Assembly (NCBI GenBank): GCA_038524795.1
Contig: JBCBIJ010000001.1
Span: forward strand, 434,001 to 498,000
Direction: 5' to 3'
Origin: CALBPI01 sp038524795
GTDB lineage: Bacteria; Pseudomonadota; Gammaproteobacteria; Steroidobacterales; Woeseiaceae
Length of the DNA stretch: 64,000 nt
A program made the translations under genes and the position numbers. Shown in pieces: positions 1-8,762 of this stretch. The stretch's first letter is position 1; every line of letters begins with the position of its first letter. A model generated the notes under the pieces. The model did not search any database. It was not told the origin of the DNA and worked only from the letters and a program-made list of their open reading frames with translations.

Positions 1-753
1 GGCATGCATCTTCATGCAGCTTTTTTCTGTGACGGCCGCCAGCGCGTCGAAGTCGCGCGCAGACACCGCCTGTTCGGCGGCATCAAGATCCTGCGCTTGA
101 TCGCGCACCCAGGCGTCGAAGTAGGGTGAGGTGGCTGCCGTTGCGCGCATAGCCTCAGTCGAACCGATCGGCTTGCGCGCGACGGATGTCACGGCGATCA
201 CCAGCTCCAGCGGAAAATCACTGGCCTCGGCCACCTGGCGTACGCGAATGTCACCGTCGGACTGCGCTGGCAGGTCGAGCCGCACCACGCCCCCAAACAA
301 TGAGCGCGCCGCGCTGCCCGAGCCGGAACCTGCGCACTGCGCCAGCGACTCCCGGTCGCGGCCGCCATCGAGCAAGGTGTCGACGGCCAGCGTCAGCGCT
401 GCAAACCCCGATGCCGAGGACGCCAGACCGGCGGCGGTCGGAAAATTGTTGTCGCTCACAATGTCGAGCGCCGGGCGCCCCGGCCAAAACTGATCCAGGA
501 ACGCGAACGCACGCCGGCCCATGCTGGCGTCGGTATCGCCGTTGAGTTCGAACCGGTCTTTGTCCGCCGCTGCCACGCGCGTCGTTGTGGCCAGGCCGTC
601 GAGCGTCAGCGACAAGGAACCGACGGCGGGGATATTGCGCGCCTCACTGGCTTTGCCCCAGTACTTGACGAGCGCGATATTGGGGTGCGCCGTCGCCGTG
701 ACGGTGGCCGACTGACCGCTGGCTTGCGGCCTATTACTGGAACTCTGTGTCAA
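1..753 (-). CDS. mvaD: Diphosphomevalonate decarboxylase, 3' end outside the window
   Basis: Reading the minus strand gives 251 codons of a GHMP-kinase-fold protein that run off the left edge. The family motifs are clear: HPNIALVKYWGK near the N-terminus (substrate/ATP binding region) and NNFPTAAGLASSASG about 90 residues later, the glycine/serine-rich phosphate loop. The enzyme makes isopentenyl diphosphate from mevalonate diphosphate with ATP. The start is probably TTG at 753 (reads MTQSSS); a stop lies in frame just upstream and there is no ATG before the first motif. It is divergent from ispA, which uses its product. Most proteobacteria use the MEP pathway instead, so this gene is unusual here. 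Confidence 0.9.
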   Translation of the reverse strand, partial: MTQSSSNRPQASGQSATVTATAHPNIALVKYWGKASEARNIPAVGSLSLTLDGLATTTRVAAADKDRFELNGDTDASMGRRAFAFLDQFWPGRPALDIVSDNNFPTAAGLASSASGFAALTLAVDTLLDGGRDRESLAQCAGSGSGSAARSLFGGVVRLDLPAQSDGDIRVRQVAEASDFPLELVIAVTSVARKPIGSTEAMRATAATSPYFDAWVRDQAQDLDAAEQAVSARDFDALAAVTEKSCMKMHA

Positions 754-828
754 ATCGGTTTCCGGGCGCAGACGTTAGCGGCAAAATGGGCGGGTTTCCC
801 GCAAGCCACGAGCCAACAGACGAGCCGC

Positions 829-1713
829 ATGTCGTTCGAAGATGCCATTCCTGATTATATCGCCCGGGTCGACACGGTGTTGGCGCGAACCCTGCCCACC
901 GCCGACGTAGCGCCCACGCGGCTGCATGAAGCGATGCGCTACGCCACGCTCAATGGCGGCAAACGTATTCGACCGCTGCTCGTCTACGCGACGGGTGAGG
1001 TCCTGGGCGTCGACCGCGCGCACCTAGACGCCCCGGCGGTCGCCGTCGAGCTCATCCACGCGTTCTCGCTCGTGCACGACGACCTGCCGGCCATGGACGA
1101 TGACGACTTGCGGCGAGGCAAGCCCACCGTGCACCGGCAATTCGACGAGGCCACGGCAATCCTGGCGGCCGATGCACTGCAACCGCTGGCGTTCGAGGTG
1201 CTTGCCAGCCCCGAGGACGGCCATGCGGCGGGCCAGCTGTCCATGGTGCACCTGTTGTCGCGAGCCTGCGGTTCTCTGGGCATGACGGGCGGCCAGGCCA
1301 TCGACATCGAGTCTGAGGGACAGCGGATCAGTGGCGACACCCTGCGCCGGATGTTCGAGCTCAAGACGGGGGCGCTCATCTCGGCCGCCGTATTGATGGC
1401 TGCGGCCCGCGTGCCCGACCTGGCAGCCGATCAACACGCCGCGCTCGAGCGCTATGCACATCGCATCGGGCTTGCCTTTCAGATCCGCGACGACATTCTC
1501 GACGTCGAGGGCGACACCGAGACCATTGGCAAGCCCGCGGGTTCTGACGTCGCTCACGACAAGGCCACATGGCCCGCCATTTTCGGAATGGATGCCGCGA
1601 AGTCGGAGTGCGACAAGCTCTACGCTGAGGGCCTCGATGCGTTAAGCGGTTTCGGCGCCAACGCGGCACCACTGCAAGTCCTCGCCGAGCTTATTGTCCG
1701 GCGCAAGATGTAG
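829..1713 (+). CDS. ispA: Farnesyl/geranyl diphosphate synthase (polyprenyl synthetase)
   Basis: The 294-residue product is a trans-isoprenyl diphosphate synthase that condenses isopentenyl diphosphate with allylic diphosphates. The first aspartate-rich motif DDLPAMD is at residues 84-90 and the second, DDILD, at 221-225. GGKRIRP near residue 43 and the GMTGGQAIDI segment near 151 are also typical. Phe79, five residues before the first motif, fits a short-chain (C15) enzyme. I chose the ATG at 829 (MSFEDAIPDY), since the open frame extends upstream to 685 but that part overlaps the divergent mvaD. The pairing with mvaD suggests a local isoprenoid unit. Confidence 0.9.
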   Translation: MSFEDAIPDYIARVDTVLARTLPTADVAPTRLHEAMRYATLNGGKRIRPLLVYATGEVLGVDRAHLDAPAVAVELIHAFSLVHDDLPAMDDDDLRRGKPTVHRQFDEATAILAADALQPLAFEVLASPEDGHAAGQLSMVHLLSRACGSLGMTGGQAIDIESEGQRISGDTLRRMFELKTGALISAAVLMAAARVPDLAADQHAALERYAHRIGLAFQIRDDILDVEGDTETIGKPAGSDVAHDKATWPAIFGMDAAKSECDKLYAEGLDALSGFGANAAPLQVLAELIVRRKM

Positions 1714-1717
1714 GTCG

Positions 1718-2899
1718 ATGAACGACGAGCGCGCCATCCTGCACGTCGATATGGATGCGTTCTATGCCTCGGTCGAGCAGCGCGATGACCCCGAGCTTGC
1801 GGGACAGCCCGTACTCGTCGGTGGCAAGGGGCAGCGTGGTGTCGTTGCGGCCGCAAGCTACGAGGCGCGCGAGTTTGGCGTGCGCTCGGCAATGCCAATG
1901 CGCGAAGCGCTGAAGCGTTGCCCCAACGCGGTTTGCGTACACCCCCGTCTCGACCATTACCGCGATGTCTCGCAGCAGGTCTTCGAGGTATTTCGGAGCA
2001 TCACGCCCGAAGTGGAGGGCCTCTCCCTCGACGAAGCCTTTCTCGACGTCACGGCCAGCATCGGCCTGTTCGGTGATCCCGTCAGCATCGCGCGCCGCAT
2101 CCGTGCCGACATCCGCGACGCGACGCAACTGACGGCTTCCGTCGGTGTCGCCAGCAACAAGCTCGTCGCCAAGATCGCCTCGGACCTCGATAAACCCGAC
2201 GGCCTCGTGCACGTCGCGAGCGGCGATGAGGCGAGGACGCTGGCGCCCTTGTCAGTACGCGCGCTGCCGGGCATCGGCCCTCGCAAACGCGCGGAGCTGG
2301 CCAGTGCCGCCATTCACACCATCGGTGACCTGCAGGCCGCAGACGCCGACACCCTGCGCCGCTTATTCGGCCGCTACGCGGGCCGCGTGCGCAACCGCGC
2401 CCACGGCATCGACGACCGTCCAGTGATCGCCGTGCGCGATGACAAATCGATCAGTGCCGAGCGCACGTTTTCCGAAGACTTGAGGCAGCGCAGCGAGATG
2501 TGCGAAGCGCTCGCGGCGCTGGCCGACCGCACGGCCACGCGCCTGCGAAACAAACGCCTGTTGGCCGGTGTCATACAGGTGAAGATTCGCCAGAGCGACT
2601 TCCGGACGTTTACACGCCAGTGCCGGGTGATGCCTGCCACCGACAGCACCGAGCAGCTCTACCAGAGCGCGCTCCGCCTGCTCGACGAGTGGCGCGCCGA
2701 ACATCCCGACCAGGCGCTGCGGTTGCTGGGTGTGGGCGGCTCAAGGCTCGTTTCCGACCAGCAGCCCGACCTGTTTTCGGCCACTGAACCCGCCGGGGAC
2801 AAGCAGGTCGATCGCACCGTCGATGCCGTGCGGGAACGCTTTGCCGAATTGGGAGCCGCGGCGCTGCAATCCGCCCGCACGCTGAAACGCGACGACTGA
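1718..2899 (+). CDS. dinB: DNA polymerase IV (Y-family translesion polymerase)
   Basis: A 393-residue Y-family polymerase. The palm motif HVDMDAFYASVEQ is near residue 9 and the second catalytic motif SLDEAF near residue 103. A helix-hairpin-helix region (LPGIGPRKRAEL) follows, then the little-finger domain. A QQPDLF element close to the C-terminus matches the beta-clamp binding motif QxxLF, which supports recruitment by the sliding clamp. The start is the ATG at 1718 (MNDERAILHVDMD), 4 bases after the ispA stop, so the two may be co-transcribed. No LexA box is evident in that gap. Confidence 0.93.
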   Translation: MNDERAILHVDMDAFYASVEQRDDPELAGQPVLVGGKGQRGVVAAASYEAREFGVRSAMPMREALKRCPNAVCVHPRLDHYRDVSQQVFEVFRSITPEVEGLSLDEAFLDVTASIGLFGDPVSIARRIRADIRDATQLTASVGVASNKLVAKIASDLDKPDGLVHVASGDEARTLAPLSVRALPGIGPRKRAELASAAIHTIGDLQAADADTLRRLFGRYAGRVRNRAHGIDDRPVIAVRDDKSISAERTFSEDLRQRSEMCEALAALADRTATRLRNKRLLAGVIQVKIRQSDFRTFTRQCRVMPATDSTEQLYQSALRLLDEWRAEHPDQALRLLGVGGSRLVSDQQPDLFSATEPAGDKQVDRTVDAVRERFAELGAAALQSARTLKRDD

Positions 2900-2953
2900 C
2901 CGGCCGTGGCGGGCATTTGAAGGGCCGGGCGGCCACGTTACACTCAACCGGCT

Positions 2954-4702
2954 ATGTACCTCGATTTCTTTGGTCTGCACGAACGTCCGTTCACCATAAC
3001 GCCGGACCCGCGTTACCTCTTTATGAGCGAGCGGCACGCCGAGGCACTCGCGCACCTGATTTACGGGGTCACCGAGAGCGACGGTTTCATTGTGCTCACG
3101 GGCGAAGTCGGCACGGGCAAGACCACACTCGTTCGGAGCCTGCTTCAGCGCATGCCCGAGGCGGCGGACGTGGCGCTTGTGCTCAACCCGCAGCTCACGG
3201 CGCTCGAGTTCCTTACAGTGATTCTCAAGGAACTCGATGTCGCGCTGCCCGAGGCGCCCGAGGAGCGCACCAGCTGTCGCGCACTGACCGAGAAGCTCAA
3301 TGAGTACCTACTCGAGGCTCACGCGCGCGGGCGCCGCACGATCGCGGTCGTCGACGAGGCCCAGAACCTCTCCGCCGAAGTGCTTGAGCAGATTCGCCTG
3401 CTCACCAACCTCGAAACCACGCGCCACAAGCTGCTGCAGATCGTACTCATCGGTCAGCCCGAACTGCGCGACTTGCTGGCACGGGCTGACCTGCGCCAGC
3501 TCGCGCAACGCATCACGGCGCGCTACCACCTGCTGCCGCTCAACGCCGACGAGGCCGACCGCTACCTCGAACACCGATTGGCCGTTGCGGGCGCATTGCA
3601 GCCCATCCTTAACGCCGGCGCCAAGAAACGGATACATGGCCTCTCTCAGGGCATCCCGCGGCTCATGAACCTCATTACCGACCGGGCCTTGCTGGGCGCC
3701 TGGAGTCGCGAGCAGAAACAAGTGGACGCCAAACTCGTCGATGCTGCGGCCGAAGAAGTGTTCGGCGCCGAGCCCGAACTGCGTGTGCCCGTGGCCCGGT
3801 CCAGTGACCGCCTTATCGCGGCCGCGGTTGGTGTCATCGCTGTCGGCATCACGATGATTGCGGCAGCGATGCTCTGGCCCGATGCCAAGCCCGAAGTCAA
3901 TGAAGTCGCGGCAACGCCCGCAGCGGTTCAATCAACGACCGACGTATCGGAAGCCGCGCGCGAAGCCATCGCTCAAACCGCGCTGCGCGACAGCGGCGTT
4001 GCAGAGACAGCACCCGCTGCACCGCAGGACGCGGCGCCCGAGCCGTCGCTGCACGACTGGTTGCAATCGCACCGCGACCGCACGGGTACGGCCGATGCCT
4101 TTGCCGCCTTGTTCGCCGCCTGGCAGCTACCCGCGCCCGGCGACGCGGGGCGCTGCGAGGCTGCAGCCCGCGTGGGGCTGCGTTGCGCCGCAGACCAGGG
4201 GGCGCTGGCCGAACTGTTGCTGCTCGATCGACCCGCCATCATCACGCTCCGCGACCTGCAGGGCGAAGCCCACCAGGTCCTGCTGGCCGCACAGCGCGGC
4301 GGTGACGTCATGCTGCGGGCAAGCGACGCCACCGTGATCGTGCCGCGCGCGGCACTCGACCGGTTCTGGTTTGGTGAATACCTGCTGCTCTGGAAACCCG
4401 CGGCACCCGATGCCAGCAGCTTCGCGCCGGGGATGCGGGGCGCCGGCATCCTCTGGTTGCGTCAGAGCCTGGCCGCGCTTTCGGGCGAGGCAAGCCCAGG
4501 CGTCGATGGCGCGGATCGCTACGATCCTGGGCTCGCGAGCCAGGTTCGCGACTACCAGCGCTCGCGCCGGCTGACCGTGGACGGGCTTGTGGGCCAAAAG
4601 ACGCAAATGATGATCAACACGGACCTTGGCGTGGCGGGCATCCCCCGGCTCAGCGCGGACTGGCCTGTCGCGCAGTCGGCCGCCACGGGCGGGAGCGACT
4701 GA
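2954..4702 (+). CDS. gspA: GspA/ExeA-like AAA ATPase with peptidoglycan-binding domain
   Basis: A 582-residue protein that begins with the family signature MYLDFFGLHERPF. The Walker A is TGEVGTGKTT near residue 52 and the Walker B region VVDEAQNL near residue 132. One membrane helix lies near residues 280-300. The C-terminal part ends in a peptidoglycan-binding repeat (DYQRSRRLTVDGLVGQKT). In Aeromonas ExeA with ExeB helps the type II secretin pass through peptidoglycan. Here gspB follows with overlapping stop and start (ATGA-like, shared base 4702). No other type II secretion genes are in the window, so the partner secretin must lie elsewhere. Confidence 0.88.
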   Translation: MYLDFFGLHERPFTITPDPRYLFMSERHAEALAHLIYGVTESDGFIVLTGEVGTGKTTLVRSLLQRMPEAADVALVLNPQLTALEFLTVILKELDVALPEAPEERTSCRALTEKLNEYLLEAHARGRRTIAVVDEAQNLSAEVLEQIRLLTNLETTRHKLLQIVLIGQPELRDLLARADLRQLAQRITARYHLLPLNADEADRYLEHRLAVAGALQPILNAGAKKRIHGLSQGIPRLMNLITDRALLGAWSREQKQVDAKLVDAAAEEVFGAEPELRVPVARSSDRLIAAAVGVIAVGITMIAAAMLWPDAKPEVNEVAATPAAVQSTTDVSEAAREAIAQTALRDSGVAETAPAAPQDAAPEPSLHDWLQSHRDRTGTADAFAALFAAWQLPAPGDAGRCEAAARVGLRCAADQGALAELLLLDRPAIITLRDLQGEAHQVLLAAQRGGDVMLRASDATVIVPRAALDRFWFGEYLLLWKPAAPDASSFAPGMRGAGILWLRQSLAALSGEASPGVDGADRYDPGLASQVRDYQRSRRLTVDGLVGQKTQMMINTDLGVAGIPRLSADWPVAQSAATGGSD

Positions 4703-5439
4703 TGTCCCTGATTCTTGACGCCCTGCGCAAGTCCGACGTCGAGCGCTCGCGCCAACAGGCACCGCAGGTTGCAGGGGCGGCGGCGGCTGAGGAACCCGAA
4801 GAACCGGGCCGACGCTGGCTTGTGCCCGTGCTCGCGCTGCTGGGCGTGAATGCGGTGCTGCTGGCCTGGGTGTTGTTGCGACCGCAGTCGCCGGCACCCG
4901 TCGAGTCCGTGGCCGCGCGTGCGCCTGCAGAGCCGCTGGCGCAAACGCAAGCCGCGGCGGCGAACCCGCCGCCGATCCAGCAATCCCGGGTGGCGGCAGC
5001 GCCGCCGCCGCAGAAAGCCGAAGTGCGCTCGCTCGTCGAGGAAACGTCGGCACTCAATCGCTTTCAGTCGGCCACGCAGCAACCCGAGGCCCGCGCTGGC
5101 GATACGTTGCAGACACCGGCCGCAACGACACCCGCGCCGTCGACGGCAGCTCCCGCCCCGGAGCCAGCCCGACCAGAGGTCGCGGAGGCCGTTGAGGCTG
5201 CCGCACTGGATCTGCCCGACGCCAGTGAGCTTGTGGACGGCGGCATCATGAGCCGCGAGGCGTTGACGCTCGAGTTGCACTACTATGCCGACGCCGCGGA
5301 TCGGCGGCTCGCCTTCATCGGCGGCCAGCGCGTCAGCGACGGCGACGTGTTGTCGGGCGGCGTTGGCGTCGTCGAAATCGTCCGAAATGGTGTCGTGCTC
5401 GAACACCGTGGTAGGCGCTATTTGTTGCGCCGCAACTAG
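4702..5439 (+). CDS. gspB: GspB/ExeB-like inner-membrane partner protein
   Basis: A 245-residue protein that opens with MSLILDALRKSDVERSR, the conserved cytoplasmic N-terminus of GspB. A single membrane helix (LVPVLALLGVNAVLLAWVLL) lies near residues 36-55. A long Pro/Ala-rich periplasmic linker follows and then the C-terminal GspB domain (LTLELHYYAD...RRYLLRRN). The gene starts inside the gspA stop, as expected for a GspAB complex that assembles a secretin. The linker is of low complexity and its length is probably poorly conserved. Confidence 0.88.
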   Translation: MSLILDALRKSDVERSRQQAPQVAGAAAAEEPEEPGRRWLVPVLALLGVNAVLLAWVLLRPQSPAPVESVAARAPAEPLAQTQAAAANPPPIQQSRVAAAPPPQKAEVRSLVEETSALNRFQSATQQPEARAGDTLQTPAATTPAPSTAAPAPEPARPEVAEAVEAAALDLPDASELVDGGIMSREALTLELHYYADAADRRLAFIGGQRVSDGDVLSGGVGVVEIVRNGVVLEHRGRRYLLRRN

Positions 5440-5467
5440 CAGCTCGAGCGAAGACACGGGGGTCACC

Positions 5468-7282
5468 ATGCAGTATCTCGACGCGGAGTCAGTGCGCCAG
5501 GCACTGCGCAACGGCGTTCAGCGCGTCATTGCGAGCCAGGACGGACTCAACCGCATCAACGTGTTTCCCGTGGCCGACGGCGATACGGGCACCAACATGG
5601 CCCTCACCGTGGGCGCCATGGGCGGCGTGCTTGAGGTCGCCGACGACTGGCCGCTGGACCGGTTGCTGGCCACGGCCGCCGACGCGCTGCTCGACGGTGC
5701 GCGCGGCAACTCGGGCGCCATCCTTGCCCAATTCTTTCAGGGCGTGAGCGACACGGCCGCGGAACTCAAGCGGTTCACGGTCGAGTCATTCACCAAGGCG
5801 ATCGTCGCGGGTTCGAGCTATGCACGTGACGCGCTGTCGGAACCCCGCGAGGGCACCATCCTGTCTGTGATCGACGCCTATGCCGACGGCCTGGCCGAGG
5901 CCGCCAAGGCACCCGCCAAGGTCGACTTCGGCGCCGTGCTCTCGCGCGGCCTCGAAGCCGCAGAGAAAGCGCTGGCGGCGACGCGATTCCAGCTCGCCGA
6001 ACTGCGCAAGGCGGACGTCGTTGATGCGGGCGGCAAAGGCTTTGTGGAATTGCTGCAGGGCATGCTGGCCTACATCCGCGACGGCGAAACCGTGACCAAT
6101 ATCGACCTGCCCGATGAGGTGGCCGAGGCTGCGATGGCCGGCGAGGAGGTCGACCTCGAGTACCGCTACTGCACCGAGTGCATCATCAACGGCGACGAGA
6201 TCGACCGGCGCAAGCTGCGCGAACAGCTATCGGAGCTCGGTGGCAGCCTCGTGCTCGCCGGCAGCCGGCACAAGGCCAAGGTCCACATTCATGTCAACGA
6301 GCCCGAACAGGTGTTCGAGCTCGCGCGCGAGTACGGCGCGGTGTCCGGCGAAAAAGCCGATGACATGCAGCGCCAGCAGCACACTACGCACATGGGTGCA
6401 CGCAAAGTCGCCATCATCACGGACTCCGCAGCCGATATTGCCGACGCCGATATGGACGCGCTCGACATCCACTTTGTGCCCCTGCGCGTGCAGTTCGGCG
6501 AACAGGGCTTCCTCGACAAACTGAGCATCTCGCCCAAAGAGTTCTTCGAGGAGCTGCAGCGCAACCCGAATCACCCGACCACGTCACAACCGGCGCCCGG
6601 CGATTACCGTCGCCAGTACGAGTTCCTCGCAAGCCATTTCGAGGACGTCCTGGCCATCACGCTGTCGTCCAAAGTCAGCGGCACGCACGCAGCAGCAGCC
6701 ACGGCAGCTAACCGCGTACGCGGCGGCAGCTTCGGTCAAGGCGCGGGGCACGGTCACGGCAAAGTCCACGTTGTCGACTCACTCAATGCATCGCTGGGCC
6801 AGGGACTCATCGTGCGCCACGCGGCCGAGCTTGCGGAAGCGGGGGAAGACATCGACACCGTGCGTGAGGCCGTGGATCGGGCTATCGCCGGGACTCACAC
6901 CTTTGCGCTGGTCTCAGACCTGCGCTACGCGGTACGTGGCGGTCGCGTGCCCAACTCGCGCAAGGTCGTGGCCGATCTGCTCAACCTGAACCCTGTGCTG
7001 CGCACGAGCCCCGATGGCTCTGTGTCATCGGGCGGCGTGATTCTTGGGCGCGGCCGACGCCTGCCCAAGTTTGCGCGCTACATCAGCCGTCGCATCGATG
7101 CGGACCGGCCCATGAAGCTGGCTGTCGGCCACGCAAACTGCGAACCCGACGCCAACGAGCTTCGCGAGCGCCTGCTCACAGCCCTGCCCGGCGTGCAGGA
7201 AAGCTACCTGACCGAAGTGGGCACAGCGTTCGGTGTGCACGGCGGACCAGGGCTCGTCGTCGTCGCGACGATGTACCTCTAA
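5468..7282 (+). CDS. Fused DhaL (DAK2/FakA-like) kinase and DegV (FakB-like) protein
   Basis: A 604-residue two-domain protein. Residues 1-200 are a DhaL-type kinase domain with the Mg-ATP signature NVFPVADGDTGTNM and the GNSGAI segment. The middle region resembles the FakA linker. The C-terminal ~290 residues, from KVAIITDSAADI, form a DegV domain with the TSQPAPGDY and HVVDSLNASLGQGL segments. In Gram-positive bacteria FakA phosphorylates a fatty acid held by a separate FakB/DegV protein; here both are on one chain. The start is the ATG at 5468 (MQYLDAESVRQAL). The family assignment is firm; activity on fatty acids is inferred. Confidence 0.85.
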   Translation: MQYLDAESVRQALRNGVQRVIASQDGLNRINVFPVADGDTGTNMALTVGAMGGVLEVADDWPLDRLLATAADALLDGARGNSGAILAQFFQGVSDTAAELKRFTVESFTKAIVAGSSYARDALSEPREGTILSVIDAYADGLAEAAKAPAKVDFGAVLSRGLEAAEKALAATRFQLAELRKADVVDAGGKGFVELLQGMLAYIRDGETVTNIDLPDEVAEAAMAGEEVDLEYRYCTECIINGDEIDRRKLREQLSELGGSLVLAGSRHKAKVHIHVNEPEQVFELAREYGAVSGEKADDMQRQQHTTHMGARKVAIITDSAADIADADMDALDIHFVPLRVQFGEQGFLDKLSISPKEFFEELQRNPNHPTTSQPAPGDYRRQYEFLASHFEDVLAITLSSKVSGTHAAAATAANRVRGGSFGQGAGHGHGKVHVVDSLNASLGQGLIVRHAAELAEAGEDIDTVREAVDRAIAGTHTFALVSDLRYAVRGGRVPNSRKVVADLLNLNPVLRTSPDGSVSSGGVILGRGRRLPKFARYISRRIDADRPMKLAVGHANCEPDANELRERLLTALPGVQESYLTEVGTAFGVHGGPGLVVVATMYL

Positions 7283-7972
7283 TTAGTCCTCGGCGTCGTC
7301 GACGGGCAAGCGCGCGACGAGATCCGGCGATTCATTTCGTGCATTGTTGACGGTCTTCGCCACGGGCCAGCTCGTCAGAGCTTCCGCGTAGTCGTCAACT
7401 TTGAGCTCCCGCAGCGCGGGCGGGTTGTCGCCGTCACCTTCGAGCCAGTACTCCGCCGTGACGTCATCGAGCATCACGGGCATGCGGTCGTGCAGGTGAC
7501 CAATCGGGCCCGATGACGGCTGCGTCAAGATCGTAAAGGTCTCGACGTCGTCGCCATTGGCCTCGTCGTGCCAACGCTCCCAGAGCCCTGCGAAACCAAT
7601 CGGCTTGCCGTCGCCGCGCGTGATGTAGTGCGGCTGTTTATTGCCCTTGCTGCCCGTCCACTCGTAGTAGCCATCGGCCGGCACGATGCAGCGGCGCTGC
7701 TTGAATGCGGCCCGAAACGCAGGCTTCTCGGCCACGGTCTCGGAGCGCCCATTGATCATCCGGTTGCCAATGGCCAGCTCCTTGGCCCAGAAGGGCACGA
7801 GTCCCCAGCGCAACATGGCGAGTGCGTGCCCATTAGCCTCGGGGCGAATGACTGCGGCACGATCTGTGGGGGCGATGTTGTATTGCGGGCGTACCGACAG
7901 TCCCGAGTCATCGACGCCGAACAGATCGTTCACTGCCTCCGCCGCCGAATAAAACGCGAAGCGGCCGCACAT
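7283..7972 (-). CDS. SRAP domain protein (YedK/HMCES family, abasic-site crosslinker)
   Basis: A 229-residue protein that begins MCGRFAF, so Cys2 becomes the catalytic N-terminal cysteine after removal of Met. QYNIAPT, the NGRSET segment with its Glu, RCIVPADGYYEW and the late HDRMPV histidine are all present and in order. HMCES/YedK proteins form a stable covalent link to abasic sites in single-stranded DNA and shield them. The gene is 4 bases downstream of the ABC permease on the same strand, so it may be read through from yadGH. Convergent with the DhaL-DegV gene. Confidence 0.92.
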   Translation of the reverse strand: MCGRFAFYSAAEAVNDLFGVDDSGLSVRPQYNIAPTDRAAVIRPEANGHALAMLRWGLVPFWAKELAIGNRMINGRSETVAEKPAFRAAFKQRRCIVPADGYYEWTGSKGNKQPHYITRGDGKPIGFAGLWERWHDEANGDDVETFTILTQPSSGPIGHLHDRMPVMLDDVTAEYWLEGDGDNPPALRELKVDDYAEALTSWPVAKTVNNARNESPDLVARLPVDDAED

Positions 7973-7976
7973 CGTC

Positions 7977-8762
7977 TTACTCGCGAATACCCGTGCCGCG
8001 GTTCATGAGCACCAGGCAGACGCTAAACAGACCGACCGCAAAAGCGATGACGATCGCGTAGGCCGTGACGATGCCGATATCCGACTGGCCAAGCATCCCG
8101 AATCGGAACGCGTTGACCATGTAGAGAATCGGGTTGGCCAGTGACACCTTCTGCCAAAACTCGGGCAGCAGCGAAATGGAGTAGAACACGCCACCCAGGT
8201 AGGTCAGCGGGGTCAAGACAAACGTGGGCACGATCGAGATGTCATCAAACTTCTTGGCGAAGATCGCGTTGATAAAACCCGCAAGCGAAAACACGATCGA
8301 GGTCAGCACCACCATCGACAGCATGATGAGCGGGTACTTGATGTCGAGCTTGGTGAAGGCCAGTGCGACGGCCGCGACAAGCGTGCCGACCATGAGCCCG
8401 CGCACAACGCCGCCGGCAACGTGACCCAAGATGATGATCGCGTTGGGCACGGGTGAGACAAGCATCTCTTCAATGTGGCGCTGAAACTTGGCGCCAAAGA
8501 ACGACGACACGACATTGCCATAGGAATTTGTGATCACGCTCATCATGATCAGGCCCGGCGCGATGAACTGCATGTAGCCGTAACCATCCATCTGCCCGAT
8601 GCGGCTGCCGATCAGCGTGCCGAAGATCAGGAAGTAGAGCGTCATTGTGATGGCGGGCGGGACGATGGTCTGCACCCAGATCCGCACCACGCGGACGTAC
8701 TCTTTGCGGACGATGGTCGAGAACGCGATCCAGTGCCGCTGCATCGTGGACGACTCATTCAT
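7977..8762 (-). CDS. yadH: ABC-2 type exporter permease (YadH-like)
   Basis: A 261-residue integral membrane protein of the ABC-2 family with about six hydrophobic segments. The FLIFGTLIGSRIG segment and the GGVFYSISLLPEFWQ segment, which carries the family's conserved loop near the C-terminus, are recognisable. Its start overlaps the 3' end of the ATPase gene by 8 bases. E. coli YadG/YadH is the closest known pair; its substrate is not established. The LANPILYMVNAFRFG motif is typical of these permeases. Confidence 0.88.
   Translation of the reverse strand: MNESSTMQRHWIAFSTIVRKEYVRVVRIWVQTIVPPAITMTLYFLIFGTLIGSRIGQMDGYGYMQFIAPGLIMMSVITNSYGNVVSSFFGAKFQRHIEEMLVSPVPNAIIILGHVAGGVVRGLMVGTLVAAVALAFTKLDIKYPLIMLSMVVLTSIVFSLAGFINAIFAKKFDDISIVPTFVLTPLTYLGGVFYSISLLPEFWQKVSLANPILYMVNAFRFGMLGQSDIGIVTAYAIVIAFAVGLFSVCLVLMNRGTGIRE

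Noticed and set aside
2954..5439. A complete type II secretion cluster
   Set aside because: Only gspA and gspB are present; the next genes are unrelated.
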